From: Desulfobacteraceae bacterium
Lineage (GTDB): Bacteria; Desulfobacterota; DSM-4660; Desulfatiglandales; B25-G16
Direction of reading: 5' to 3'
DNA length: 13,544 nucleotides
Assembly: GCA_030615565.1 (NCBI GenBank)
Contig: JAUWZC010000043.1
Coordinates: forward strand, 1-13,544
Shown here: one piece after another, positions 1-7,000 of the stretch
Layout: each line of letters begins with the position of its first letter
Numbering within the stretch: position 1 is the stretch's first letter
Notes under the pieces: generated by a model
What the model saw: only the letters and a program-made list of their open reading frames with translations
What the model was told of the DNA's origin: nothing
The model's database searches: none
Translations under genes and position numbers: made by a program

Positions 1-1
1 G

Positions 2-139
2 ATGGTTATGCCTGGTGATAATGTCTCTTTTGAGGTAAACTTGATAACCTCGATAGCTATGGAAAAGGAACTCCGCTTTGCTATCCGGGAAGGCGGTAAA
101 ACGGTTGGTGCCGGAGTAATAAGTGATATAGTAGAGTAA
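2..139 (+). CDS. tuf: Elongation factor Tu, C-terminal end (partial, first copy)
   Basis: Only the last 45 codons are in the window; the gene begins upstream. The frame opening at base 2 reads MVMPGDNVSFEV, then IAMEKELRFAIREGGKTVGAG, and ends SDIVE with TAA. This is the closing beta-strand of EF-Tu domain 3, with the family signature RFAIREGGKTVGAG. EF-Tu is the cytoplasmic GTPase that brings aminoacyl-tRNA to the ribosomal A site; domain 3 contacts the tRNA T-stem. The ATG at base 2 is an internal methionine, not a start. The gene sits 10 bases before rpmG, as in the common tuf-rpmG-trnW-secE-nusG order. A second tuf begins at 13419, so this genome has at least two tuf genes unless the contig is circular or misassembled. 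Identification is secure; whether the two copies are identical cannot be seen, because the visible parts do not overlap. Confidence 0.95.
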   Translation: MVMPGDNVSFEVNLITSIAMEKELRFAIREGGKTVGAGVISDIVE

Positions 140-149
140 GGTTATACAT

Positions 150-299
150 ATGAGGGATATTATTACCTTGGCTTGTGAAGTATGTAAGCAGAGAAATTAC
201 ACTACTACAAAGAATAAAAGAAGAACTCCAGATAAATTGCAGTTCAAAAAGTACTGTCCATTTTGCCGTACCCATACCCTTCATAAGGAAACAAAATAG
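150..299 (+). CDS. rpmG: 50S ribosomal protein L33
   Basis: A 49-residue protein, the normal size of bacterial L33, which is a small protein of the large subunit near the E site. The translation begins MRDIITLACEVCKQRNYTTT and contains the typical basic stretch TKNKRRTPDKL before YCPFCRTHTLHKETK. It has two CxxC pairs, C9/C12 and C36/C39. This is therefore the zinc-ribbon (C+) form rather than the cysteine-free form, which implies zinc binding; many bacteria swap the two forms under zinc limitation. The ATG start lies 10 bases after the tuf stop. A weak AAGG at 138-141, overlapping that stop codon, has suitable spacing and suggests translational coupling to tuf. tRNA-Trp follows after 13 bases, so the two are probably on one transcript. 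Confidence 0.96.
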   Translation: MRDIITLACEVCKQRNYTTTKNKRRTPDKLQFKKYCPFCRTHTLHKETK

Positions 300-312
300 A
301 AACAATTTATAC

Positions 313-389
313 AGGCCAGTAGCTCTAACGGTTAGAGCACCGGACTCCAAATCCGGGTGATGGGGGTTCGAATCCCTCCTGGCCTGCCA
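313..389 (+). tRNA. trnW: tRNA-Trp (anticodon CCA)
   Basis: A full cloverleaf can be drawn. The acceptor stem is AGGCCAG (313-319) with CTGGCCT (379-385). The D stem is GCTC (322-325) with GAGC (335-338). The anticodon stem is CCGGA (340-344) with TCCGG (352-356), around the seven-base loop CTCCAAA, which gives anticodon CCA at 347-349 with T33 before it and A37 after it. The T stem is GGGGG (362-366) with CCCTC (374-378) around the TTCGAAT loop, with one G-T wobble. The discriminator base is G386, the usual base for bacterial tRNA-Trp, and the 3' CCA is encoded at 387-389. It reads the UGG tryptophan codon. Its place between rpmG and secE is typical of many bacteria. No intron or terminator is visible. 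Confidence 0.98.
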
Positions 390-465
390 TTTTCAGAAGA
401 ATTTAGCTTTTAATTGTTGGGTAGTTTTAATGTAAGGTTGATTTTCTAAAGATATTCTATTGTTT

Positions 466-840
466 ATGAAAAAGAAGAAGAGCCACAAAAAAAGAAGGGT
501 TAGTAAGAAATCAAATATAATGCCAGGTACCAGCATTTCTAAACAGAGAAAAGCAGGTAGGCAAGTTATTCCAGAAAAAGAAGATCTTCAGCCAGCGCCG
601 TTGAAGAAGGATGTTTATAAAAAAGCAGATAATGGCGCATTTGTACTCAAAAGATATTTTATAATTGCTCGACAGTTTTTGGCTGATGCCAAAGTGGAAC
701 TTAAAAAGGTAACCTGGCCTACAAAAAAGGAACTTTTATCCACTACAGCAGTAGTTATAGTATTAGTTCTTTTAATTGCCTTTTATTTAGGTATTGTAGA
801 TTTAGGTTTGGTGAAGATTATAAAGAATGTAATTAAATAG
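466..840 (+). CDS. secE: Preprotein translocase subunit SecE with long basic N-terminus
   Basis: SecE is the small membrane subunit that clamps SecY in the SecYEG protein-export channel. The C-terminal third is diagnostic: an amphipathic helix ending in the conserved KVELKKVTWPTKKEL, then one hydrophobic segment of about 20 residues (STTAVVIVLVLLIAFYLGIV), then a short tail. This is the single-span form, unlike three-span E. coli SecE. The first 60 or so residues are an extra, lysine-rich, probably disordered region (it begins MKKKKSHKKRRVSKK), making the protein about 124 residues against 60-80 for a minimal SecE. The ATG at 466 is chosen. An in-frame TTG at 460 would add two residues and has a weak AAAG eight bases upstream, so the start is uncertain by two codons. 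nusG follows after 25 bases, the near-universal pairing. Confidence 0.93.
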   Translation: MKKKKSHKKRRVSKKSNIMPGTSISKQRKAGRQVIPEKEDLQPAPLKKDVYKKADNGAFVLKRYFIIARQFLADAKVELKKVTWPTKKELLSTTAVVIVLVLLIAFYLGIVDLGLVKIIKNVIK

Positions 841-865
841 GTATTGGTAAAAGTCGGGTATTGGT

Positions 866-1396
866 GTGGAATTAAACTGGTATATAGTCCATACATATTC
901 TGGATTCGAAAGCAGGGTAAAGTTAACCTTGCAAGAAAAAATTAAATCCTTAGGGAAAGAGGAGTTTTTTGGCCAGATAATAGTGCCTACTGAGCAGGTT
1001 GTAGAGTTAGTTAAAGGGAAGAAAAAGACATCTTCTCGGAAATTCTATCCTGGCTACATTATGGTTCAAATGGCATTGACTGATGAAACATGGCACATAG
1101 TACAAGATACAGAAAAGGTAACAGGATTTTTAGGTGGAAAAATGAAACCTGTTCCAATTTCTGAAGAGGAGGCACAGAGGATTCTCACTAGAATGGAGAA
1201 TGGAAGGGAAAGGCCAAAACCAAAGTTCCTTTTTGAAGCAGGCGACGAGATTAGGGTGATTGATGGTCCATTTACTAATTTCAATGGAATGGTGGAGGAA
1301 GTAAAACCGGATAAGGCTAAGCTAAAAATTTTGATAAGTATTTTTGGGCGTCCAACCCCAGTTGAACTTGATTTTGTTCAGGTTTCAAAACTGTAG
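866..1396 (+). CDS. nusG: Transcription termination/antitermination factor NusG
   Basis: NusG binds the RNA polymerase clamp, promotes processive elongation, and through its KOW domain contacts Rho or ribosomal protein S10. The 176-residue length is normal. The N-terminal NGN domain (about residues 1-115) starts with the classic WYIVHTYSGFE and contains FYPGYIMVQM and TGFLGG. The C-terminal KOW domain (about 120-176) reads FEAGDEIRVIDGPFTNFNG, then the RPTPVELDFVQVSKL ending typical of the family. The start is GTG; no other in-frame start precedes WYIVH closely, and the ribosome-binding site is weak. It lies between secE and rplK, which begins 12 bases after the nusG stop, so co-transcription is very likely. 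Confidence 0.97.
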   Translation: MELNWYIVHTYSGFESRVKLTLQEKIKSLGKEEFFGQIIVPTEQVVELVKGKKKTSSRKFYPGYIMVQMALTDETWHIVQDTEKVTGFLGGKMKPVPISEEEAQRILTRMENGRERPKPKFLFEAGDEIRVIDGPFTNFNGMVEEVKPDKAKLKILISIFGRPTPVELDFVQVSKL

Positions 1397-1408
1397 AAGA
1401 GAAAATAT

Positions 1409-1846
1409 ATGGCAAAGAAAATTATTTCAACGATCAAATTGCAGGTAAAGGCTGGACAAGCTAACCCTTCACCACCTGTAGGGCCTGCATTGGGACAGCA
1501 TGGTGTTAATATTATGGAGTTCTGTAAAGCATTTAATGCAAGGACACAGGATCAGGAGGGTATGATTATTCCTGTAATTATAACGGTTTACGCAGATAAG
1601 TCTTTCTCATTTATAACGAAAACTCCACCTTCTTCTGTGCTTCTAAAGCAGGCAGCAAATATAGCTAAGGGTTCTGCTGATCCAAAGAAAGAGAAAGTGG
1701 GAAATGTAACCAAGGACCAGGTAGAGGAGATAGCTAAACTAAAATTTAATGACCTGAGCGCTGTTGATTTACAAGGGGCCTTAAAGATAATCGAGGGTAC
1801 GGCCCGAAGTATGGGAATTACTATTGAGAATGGAGAAAGAACTTAA
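1409..1846 (+). CDS. rplK: 50S ribosomal protein L11
   Basis: L11 forms, with its 23S rRNA site and the L10-L12 stalk, the GTPase-associated centre that activates EF-Tu and EF-G. In stringent-response bacteria it is also needed for RelA activation. The 145 residues match the family (about 141). The N-terminal domain begins MAKKIISTIKLQVKAGQANP. It holds the proline pair P22/P23 in PSPPVGPALGQHGVNIMEF, the linker region that thiopeptide antibiotics contact. The C-terminal rRNA-binding domain runs from about residue 75 and includes TPPSSVLLKQAANIAKGS and the late GTARSMGI helix. The ATG start has only a weak AGAAG-like site 12 bases after nusG. The unusual feature is downstream: rplA begins 205 bases later rather than almost immediately. 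Confidence 0.97.
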   Translation: MAKKIISTIKLQVKAGQANPSPPVGPALGQHGVNIMEFCKAFNARTQDQEGMIIPVIITVYADKSFSFITKTPPSSVLLKQAANIAKGSADPKKEKVGNVTKDQVEEIAKLKFNDLSAVDLQGALKIIEGTARSMGITIENGERT

Positions 1847-2051
1847 AGGCTTCGCCCTAATTGGCCTCTGGTCCGGAGGGTGTACTGGTGTGATGGAGTA
1901 TTGCAGCGCTGGAGGGGTAGAGGGAAAAAATTCAATACTTCAGTTCTCCATTACTCCATTCCTCTGGAGACGGTTTGTACTAAAGGGCTTTTAATTTTCC
2001 CCGGTGCAGGATGGTGGAATAGAAATTCTTAAGTTTTAGGAAAATGTTGAT
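1847..2051 (+). other. Enlarged rplK-rplA spacer
   Basis: L11 and L1 genes are usually separated by only a few bases, but here the gap is 205 bases. I see no open reading frame with a credible ribosome site in it. It contains a degenerate octamer array and its inverted partner (1878-1967), imperfect flanking repeats of CCTCTGG...TGTACT, and then about 70 unstructured bases leading to a weak AGGA site before rplA. No run of T follows the inverted repeat, so it does not look like a Rho-independent terminator. No convincing copy of the L1-binding rRNA mimic was recognised. Confidence 0.7.
1878..1967 (+). repeat. Degenerate octamer tandem repeat with inverted partner (long imperfect hairpin)
   Basis: On the left arm, units start every eight bases from 1878: GGGTGTAC, TGGTGTGA, TGGAGTAT, TGCAGCGC, TGGAGGGG, TAGAGGGA. 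The best unit is TGGAGTAT. On the right arm, four in-phase octamers run from 1933: CAATACTT, CAGTTCTC, CATTACTC, CATTCCTC. These are the reverse complement of the same motif (GAGTAATG-like). Pairing the arms with 1894 opposite 1958 gives an unbroken core of 1893-1900 with 1952-1959, extended on both sides by interrupted pairs to about 1885/1967, with the loop near 1920-1932. The repeat and fold are read directly; function is unknown. Confidence 0.65.
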
Positions 2052-2759
2052 ATGCCTAAGAGAGGAAAAAAGTATATCGAGGCCGATGAAAAAATAGATA
2101 GGTTGAAAAAATATACCTTCAAAGAGGCTATTGAATTAGCAATAGATAGTTCATATGTGAAATTTGATGCCTCGGTAGACATATCTGTCCGGTTAGGCGT
2201 TGATCCACGCCATGCCGATCAGATGGTAAGAGGTACAGTTTCTCTACCTCATGGCATTGGAAAGCCAGTAAGGGTGATCGTTTTTGCTAAAGGAGAAAAG
2301 GAAAAAGAGGCGGCAGAAGCTGGTGCGGATCTTGTTGGGGCTGAGGATCTCTCGGAGAAGATCCAAAAAGGGTGGCTTGAATTTGATAAGGCTGTTGCTA
2401 CTCCAGATATGATGGGCATAGCAGGTAAATTAGGTCGTATTTTAGGTCCAAGGGGTATGATGCCCAATGCAAAACTTGGTACCGTAACCTTTGATGTAGC
2501 CAAGGCTGTCACAGAACTAAAGGCAGGAAAAATTGAGTTCAAGGTGGATAAAACAGGAATAATACATACTTCGATAGGGAGGGTGTCTTTCGGGGCAGAT
2601 AAGCTCCTACAGAATACCGCATTTTTTCTTGATACAATCTTACGGTTAAAACCACCATCCAGCAAGGGAACCTATCTGAAAAGTTTAACTATTTCAACCA
2701 GTATGGGGCCAGGTATTAAATTAGATACAGCCAATGTTCGAGATCTCATCAGCAGGTAA
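2052..2759 (+). CDS. rplA: 50S ribosomal protein L1
   Basis: L1 builds the mobile L1 stalk that guides deacylated tRNA out of the E site. In many bacteria it also represses its own operon by binding an mRNA copy of its rRNA site. The protein is 235 residues, the usual size. It begins MPKRGKKYIEADEKID. Domain I is formed by the N- and C-terminal parts, domain II by roughly residues 67-160, with the family signature LGRILGPRGMMPNAK at 127-141. The C-terminal strand has SIGRVSFGADKL and the closing TSMGPGIKLD. The ATG is preceded by AGGA at 2038-2041, about ten bases away. The preceding spacer is abnormally long and repeat-bearing, so any coupling of L1 to L11 translation is probably lost. rplJ follows after 93 bases. 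Confidence 0.97.
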   Translation: MPKRGKKYIEADEKIDRLKKYTFKEAIELAIDSSYVKFDASVDISVRLGVDPRHADQMVRGTVSLPHGIGKPVRVIVFAKGEKEKEAAEAGADLVGAEDLSEKIQKGWLEFDKAVATPDMMGIAGKLGRILGPRGMMPNAKLGTVTFDVAKAVTELKAGKIEFKVDKTGIIHTSIGRVSFGADKLLQNTAFFLDTILRLKPPSSKGTYLKSLTISTSMGPGIKLDTANVRDLISR

Positions 2760-2852
2760 CACTAGGTTGAAGAATTCAACATTAGGCCCCCCAAATTATT
2801 TGGCTCCCAAGATGATTCCAATCAGCAAAGAAGATGGGAGGTGAATTGATCT
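2760..2852 (+). promoter_or_regulatory. rplJ leader region with small hairpins
   Basis: The 93 bases upstream of rplJ contain two short perfect stems: GTTGAA (2766-2771) with TTCAAC (2775-2780) around a GAA loop, and CCAAA with TTTGG around TTA close to 2791-2803. In many bacteria the mRNA just before rplJ carries the site where the L10-L12 complex represses translation. The position fits, but I cannot match the known kink-turn of that leader by eye, so the regulatory reading is only inference from location. Confidence 0.25.
2837..2844 (+). promoter_or_regulatory. Strong ribosome-binding site that fixes the rplJ TTG start
   Basis: GGAGGTGA is an excellent match to the 16S anti-Shine-Dalgarno sequence and lies eight bases before TTG at 2853. 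The frame is closed by TGA at 2847-2849, so no upstream start is possible. The next methionine is deep inside the conserved protein. Confidence 0.85.
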
Positions 2853-3368
2853 TTGGACAGAAAGGAAAAAGAAAAAATTATAACTGGCTTAAAAGAAAGG
2901 CTTGGAAAGGCATGTGGGACCTTTCTGGTTGATTACCAGGGGTTGAATGTAGATGAGCTTACAAAATTAAGGCGCGAACTGAGAAAAAAAGGTATCGAGT
3001 TTCAAGTTGTAAAGAATAGACTGTTGTTAATTGCATCTCAAGACACAGAGGCAGATATTTTAAGAGATTATTTAGCTGGGCCTTGTGCTTTAGCTATTAC
3101 TTATGATGATGTGGTTACACCTGCTAAGGTTTTGACAAAATTTATGCAAGATTATGAGGCGTTAGAGATAAAGATTGGTCAAATAAACGGTAAACTTGTT
3201 GAATTGTCTGCTATTAAAAGATTAGCCCAGCTTCCTTCAAAAGAGGTTCTTCTTTCGCAACTTCTTTTTTCTCTTTCTGGCGTACCAATTTCCTTTGTTA
3301 GACTATTATCTGAAATGCCTAGAAGATTAATCAATGTTTTAGAAGCCATAAAAAGACAAAAGGCATAA
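2853..3368 (+). CDS. rplJ: 50S ribosomal protein L10
   Basis: L10 anchors the L7/L12 dimers to 23S rRNA to make the stalk that recruits translation GTPases. The 171-residue length is typical. The N-terminal globular domain carries DYQGLNVDELTKLRRELRKKG and FQVVKNRLLLIA, both family hallmarks. The middle has LAGPCALAI followed by the PAKVLTKF helix. The C-terminal helix (about 140-171, ending LINVLEAIKRQKA) is where L12 dimers dock. Translation starts at TTG, decided by a near-perfect GGAGGTGA eight bases upstream and an in-frame TGA just before it. L10 usually represses its own mRNA together with L12; the 93-base leader is the place for this. rplL, its partner, follows after 113 bases. Confidence 0.97.
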   Translation: MDRKEKEKIITGLKERLGKACGTFLVDYQGLNVDELTKLRRELRKKGIEFQVVKNRLLLIASQDTEADILRDYLAGPCALAITYDDVVTPAKVLTKFMQDYEALEIKIGQINGKLVELSAIKRLAQLPSKEVLLSQLLFSLSGVPISFVRLLSEMPRRLINVLEAIKRQKA

Positions 3369-3481
3369 AGACTGAATTGATGGACAAACTTTTATGAGAG
3401 AGAGTGATTTGATTAGTTACAAAAGCAATCCAACCGATGAAACAAGTTAAATAATTTTAACATGGAGGATATTAGGTAGAT

Positions 3482-3871
3482 ATGGCAACTAAGATAAGTA
3501 AAAAGGATGTAATTGAGTTTATTTCCAATATGACAGTTTTAGAACTGTCTGAATTAGTAGAAGATCTTGAAAAGAAATTTGGTGTTTCAGCTGCTGCTCC
3601 GGTAGCGGTATCAGCTACTACTGTCCCTGAAAAAGGTGAACAGGTCGAGGAAGCAGAAAAAACAGAGTTTGATGTGGTATTAACTGGAGTGGGCGATAAA
3701 AAGATTCAGGTGATTAAGGTTGTTCGGTCCGTAACAAATTTAGGATTGAAAGAGGCCAAGGAGCTCGTTGACAGTGCTCCTAATAAAGTAAAAGAGGGTG
3801 TTTCAAAAGAGGATGCGGAGAATATTAAGAAACAGCTTGAGGAAGCCGGGGCTATAGTAGATATAAAATAG
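3482..3871 (+). CDS. rplL: 50S ribosomal protein L7/L12
   Basis: L12 is the only multi-copy ribosomal protein; its dimers on L10 recruit and stimulate EF-Tu, EF-G, IF2 and release factors. The 129 residues show the standard three parts. The N-terminal dimerisation helices are about 1-34 (MTVLELSELVEDLEKKFGVS). A flexible hinge rich in Ala, Val, Glu and Lys follows, about 35-62. The C-terminal factor-binding domain is about 63-129, with KKIQVIKVVRSVTNLGLKEA and KELVDSAPN. The ATG is the first start after an in-frame TAG at 3473. GGAGGA at 3464-3469 is rather far (12 bases) and AGGT at 3474-3477 rather near, so the ribosome site is not ideal for such a highly made protein. A terminator-like hairpin follows the stop. 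Confidence 0.97.
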   Translation: MATKISKKDVIEFISNMTVLELSELVEDLEKKFGVSAAAPVAVSATTVPEKGEQVEEAEKTEFDVVLTGVGDKKIQVIKVVRSVTNLGLKEAKELVDSAPNKVKEGVSKEDAENIKKQLEEAGAIVDIK

Positions 3872-3880
3872 ACGCTAATT

Positions 3881-3915
3881 ATGACATTACTTTTTGTTAT
3901 GGTCATTTTATTTTT
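3881..3915 (+). terminator. Terminator-like hairpin in the rplL-rpoB spacer (possible attenuator)
   Basis: Ten bases after the rplL stop, ATGAC (3881-3885) pairs with GTCAT (3902-3906). After a single bulged G the pairing continues as ATTAC (3886-3890) with GTTAT (3896-3900), with one T-T mismatch, around a TTTTT loop. It is followed at once by TTTATTTTT (3907-3915). This is the layout of a Rho-independent terminator, but the stem is AT-rich and imperfect, so it should be leaky. E. coli has a partial terminator at this same junction that lowers rpoBC expression relative to ribosomal protein genes; the same role here is inference. Confidence 0.45.
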
Positions 3916-3924
3916 GATATTAAG

Positions 3925-4003
3925 CCATAAATCAAGATTTACCCTGTTAAAAAGAAATCCTTGCCATTTATGGTGAGGTGATCAAACCAAATAGGGCTGA
4001 TCA
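3925..4003 (+). repeat. Two inverted repeats upstream of rpoB
   Basis: CCATAAAT at 3925-3932 is the exact reverse complement of ATTTATGG at 3966-3973, a perfect 8-base stem with a 33-base loop. Directly after it, the palindrome TGATCA occurs at 3979-3984 and 3998-4003 and can pair across a 13-base loop. They lie between the terminator-like hairpin and the rpoB ribosome site. They could be an RNA processing site or an operator for translation of beta, but nothing in the sequence proves either. Confidence 0.4.
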
Positions 4004-4041
4004 TGTTTAAAGCTTGGTGTCGGTTTTCTAATAAGATTTAA

Positions 4042-4049
4042 AAGGAGAT
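4042..4049 (+). promoter_or_regulatory. Ribosome-binding site that fixes the rpoB GTG start
   Basis: AAGGAGAT lies six bases before the GTG at 4056. A second GTG at 4054 is out of frame. The spacing supports 4056 as the start, giving the N-terminus MNKKDSLSYYPRKSFGRI. Confidence 0.8.
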
Positions 4050-4055
4050 CTTAGT

Positions 4056-7000
4056 GTGAACAAAAAAGATAGTTTAAGTTATTATCCAAGAAAAAGCTTT
4101 GGGAGAATAAAAACTATCCTTGATATACCCAATCTTATAGATGTGCAAAGAGATTCATATGAGCGCTTTTTACAAAAGAATGTTCTACCTGAAAAGCGCA
4201 AAGATATTGGACTTCAGGGGGCATTCAAAAATGTTTTTCCAATTCATGACTTGAATAAGACATGTTCCTTGGAATTTGTTAGATATTTTTTTGAAGATGT
4301 AAAGCACGATGAGGAGGAATGCCTTAAAAAGGGAATGACCTATGAAGCACCGACTAAGATAGTTGTTCAACTGTTGGTGTTTGATTTTGATGAAATTACT
4401 GGCAGTAAAAGTATCCGGGATATTAAGGAACAAGAAATATATTTTGGTACCTTACCAATGATGACCGAGAGAGGAACATTTATTATTAATGGGGTTGAGA
4501 GGGTGGTTGTTAGTCAGCTTCACAGGTCACCGGGTGCCTTTTTTGATAATGATAAGGGAAAAACACACCCTAGCGGGAAACCTCTTTATTCTGCCAGAAT
4601 TATCCCCTTGCGGGGTTCCTGGATTGATTTTGAATTTGATGCCAAGGATATCCTTTTTATTAGAATTGATAGAAGGAGAAAGTTTCCATCAACCATTCTT
4701 CTCAAGGCCTTTGGCTATAGTGAAGAAGAAATCTTGCGGCATTTTTATAATGTAGAGAAGATCTTAATTGATAAAGGCTCCTTTAGGTGTGTCTTAGATC
4801 TAAATAACCTTCAAGGCCAAAAGATAACCGAAGATATTGTTGACCAAAAAACCGGGGAGATTATAGGGAGAAAAGGTGAGAGATTTAGTAAAAAATTGTA
4901 CAAAAAGCTTATTGATATCGGTCTGAGAGAAATACCAGTGAGTTCAGGTTATCTCCAGGGAAGGATCGCTGCGCATGATATAGTTGATTCCCAGACAGGA
5001 GAAGTTTTAGTAAGAACAAATCAAGCTTTTGAACAGGAGAATTTAGAGCTTGTACAGGGCAAGGGAATCGGAGAGATTGAGTTGTTGATTTTAGATTCGG
5101 CAGAGGTCAGTACATCTATAAGAGATACGATGCTTTTAGACAAAGTCGTTACCACTGATGATGCTATTCTGGACATTTACCGAAAGTTAAGGCCAACGAG
5201 TCCACCTACACAAGAGATGGCCAATGTCTATTTCAATAACCTCTTTTTTAATCCCTCTACATATGATCTTTCTCAGGTAGGTCGCTTGAAGATGAATTAC
5301 AGGCTAAACCAAGATGTTTCCCTTGAGATATGTACACTAAGAAAAGAGGATATAATAGAGACGGTTAAAGAACTAGTAAGGTTGAATGTTAAAGAGGGTA
5401 CAGTTGATGATATAGATCACCTGGGAAATCGTAGGGTTAGGTCAGTAGGAGAGTTGTTGGAGGAAGAATACAGGGTTGGATTGATTAGGATGCAAAGGGC
5501 AATTAAAGAGAGAATGACCCTGCAAGATGTTGATGCCTTAATGCCTCGTGATCTGGTTAATTCTAAGCCTGTTTCAGCTGTAATTAATGAATTTTTTGGA
5601 TCAAGTCAGTTGTCCCAGTTTATGGACCAAACTAATCCATTGTCAGAGATAACTCATAAAAGACGCTTGAGTGCACTTGGCCCTGGAGGATTGACCAGGG
5701 AGAGGGCTGGATTTGAGGTTAGAGATGTACATCCAAGTCATTATGGTCGTATATGTCCTATTGAAACCCCTGAAGGGCCAAATATTGGTTTAATTCTTTC
5801 TTTAAGCACCTTTTCGCGTGTAAACGATTTTGGTTTTATAGAAACACCATATAGGAAAGTTGAAGATGGTATTGTTTCAGCTAACATAGAGCATTTAACA
5901 GCCATGGATGAAGGGGAATATCCCATTGCCCAAGCTAATGAGCCACTTGATTCTGATGGTCACTTTGTTAGGGATATTGTAGCTGCCAGAAAAGGGGGTG
6001 AGGCATATTTAGTCTCTGCTAAGGAAGTTAAATATATGGATGTTTCTCCAAACCAGTTGGTAAGTATTGCTGCATCATTAATTCCTTTTTTAGAACATGA
6101 TGATGCCAATAGGGCGCTAATGGGTTCGAATATGCAGAGGCAGGCTGTGCCTCTTTTGCAAGCCAAGTCTCCGCTTATTGGAACAGGAATTGAAAAAGTA
6201 ATAGGAAGGCACTCAGGTGTGGCTGCTATAGCCAGGAGAGATGGGATTGTTGAAAGCGTTGATGCCTCTCGTATAGTTATCCAGGCAGAAAAAGAGGAGG
6301 ATGGCGTTGAGATTTACAAGGTATTAAAATTCAGACGCTCGAACCAGAGCACATGTTACAATCAGAAGTCAATTGTAAAAAAAGGGGATAGAGTTAAAAA
6401 AGGACAAATTATTGCAGATGGCCCTGCCATGGAGAAAGGTGAACTTGCCTTAGGCAGGGATGTCATAGTAGCTTTTCTTTCTTGGGGTGGGTATAATTTC
6501 GAAGACGCAATTTTAGTAAGCGAAAGGTTAGTACGGGAAGATGTTTTTACCTCTATCCATATAGAAGAGTTCAGTCTTTTGGCAAGAGATACCAAACTCG
6601 GACAAGAGGAGATTACTCGAGATATACCTAATGCGGGAGAGGAGGCCCTAAAGGAACTTGATGAGAGTGGTATTATACGGTTAGGTGCTGAAGTAAGGCC
6701 TGGTGATGTTTTGGTTGGGAAAATTACTCCTAAGGGGGAGACTCAACTGTCACCAGAAGAGAAGCTCCTACGTGCTATCTTTGGTGAAAAGGCAGGTGAT
6801 GTTAAAGATACTTCGCTACGGGTTCCGCCTGGTGTAGAAGGTATAGTTATTGATGCGAAGGTATTTTCTCGTAAAGGCGTAGAGAAAGATGAGAGGACAA
6901 AAGCCATTCAGGCTGAAGAGATAAGTCAATTATCAAAGGATAAGGAGGATGAGGTCGAGGTTATAGGAGGAAATGCTCGCGAGAAGTTAGCTTTTCTATT

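Noticed and set aside
81..350. 89-codon minus-strand frame across the tuf end, rpmG and tRNA-Trp
   Set aside because: It overlaps two coding genes and a tRNA in antisense; the hydrophobic look comes from reading the complement of AT-rich DNA.
175..360. 61-codon plus-strand frame over rpmG and tRNA-Trp
   Set aside because: It is out of frame with the clear L33 gene and runs into the tRNA, so it cannot be a real protein gene.
1847..2051. Copy of the L1-binding rRNA mimic in the rplK-rplA spacer
   Set aside because: Fragments such as GATGGTGG near 2011 are suggestive, but I could not build the required asymmetric internal loop.
2249..2665. 138-codon open frame on the minus strand inside rplA
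   Set aside because: It lies wholly antisense to the conserved L1 gene, has no ribosome site and no recognisable domain. It is a shadow frame.
3394..3450. Eighteen-codon reading frame between rplJ and rplL (MRESDLISYKSNPTDETS)
   Set aside because: There is an ATG and a TAA but no ribosome site, and a frame this short is expected by chance. Its stop overlaps a weak AT stem (GTTAAA/TTTAAC at 3446-3461), which I also regard as chance.
3895..3923. Promoter-like TTGTTA with TATTAA, 18 bases apart, before rpoB
   Set aside because: Only four of six matches in each box, with a non-ideal spacer, in very AT-rich DNA; the same bases are better explained by the hairpin and T-tract.
4489..4755. 88-codon plus-strand frame inside rpoB
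   Set aside because: It is an alternative frame inside a conserved region of the beta subunit with no ribosome site. The same reasoning removes the 92-codon frame inside rpoC at 11340-11618.
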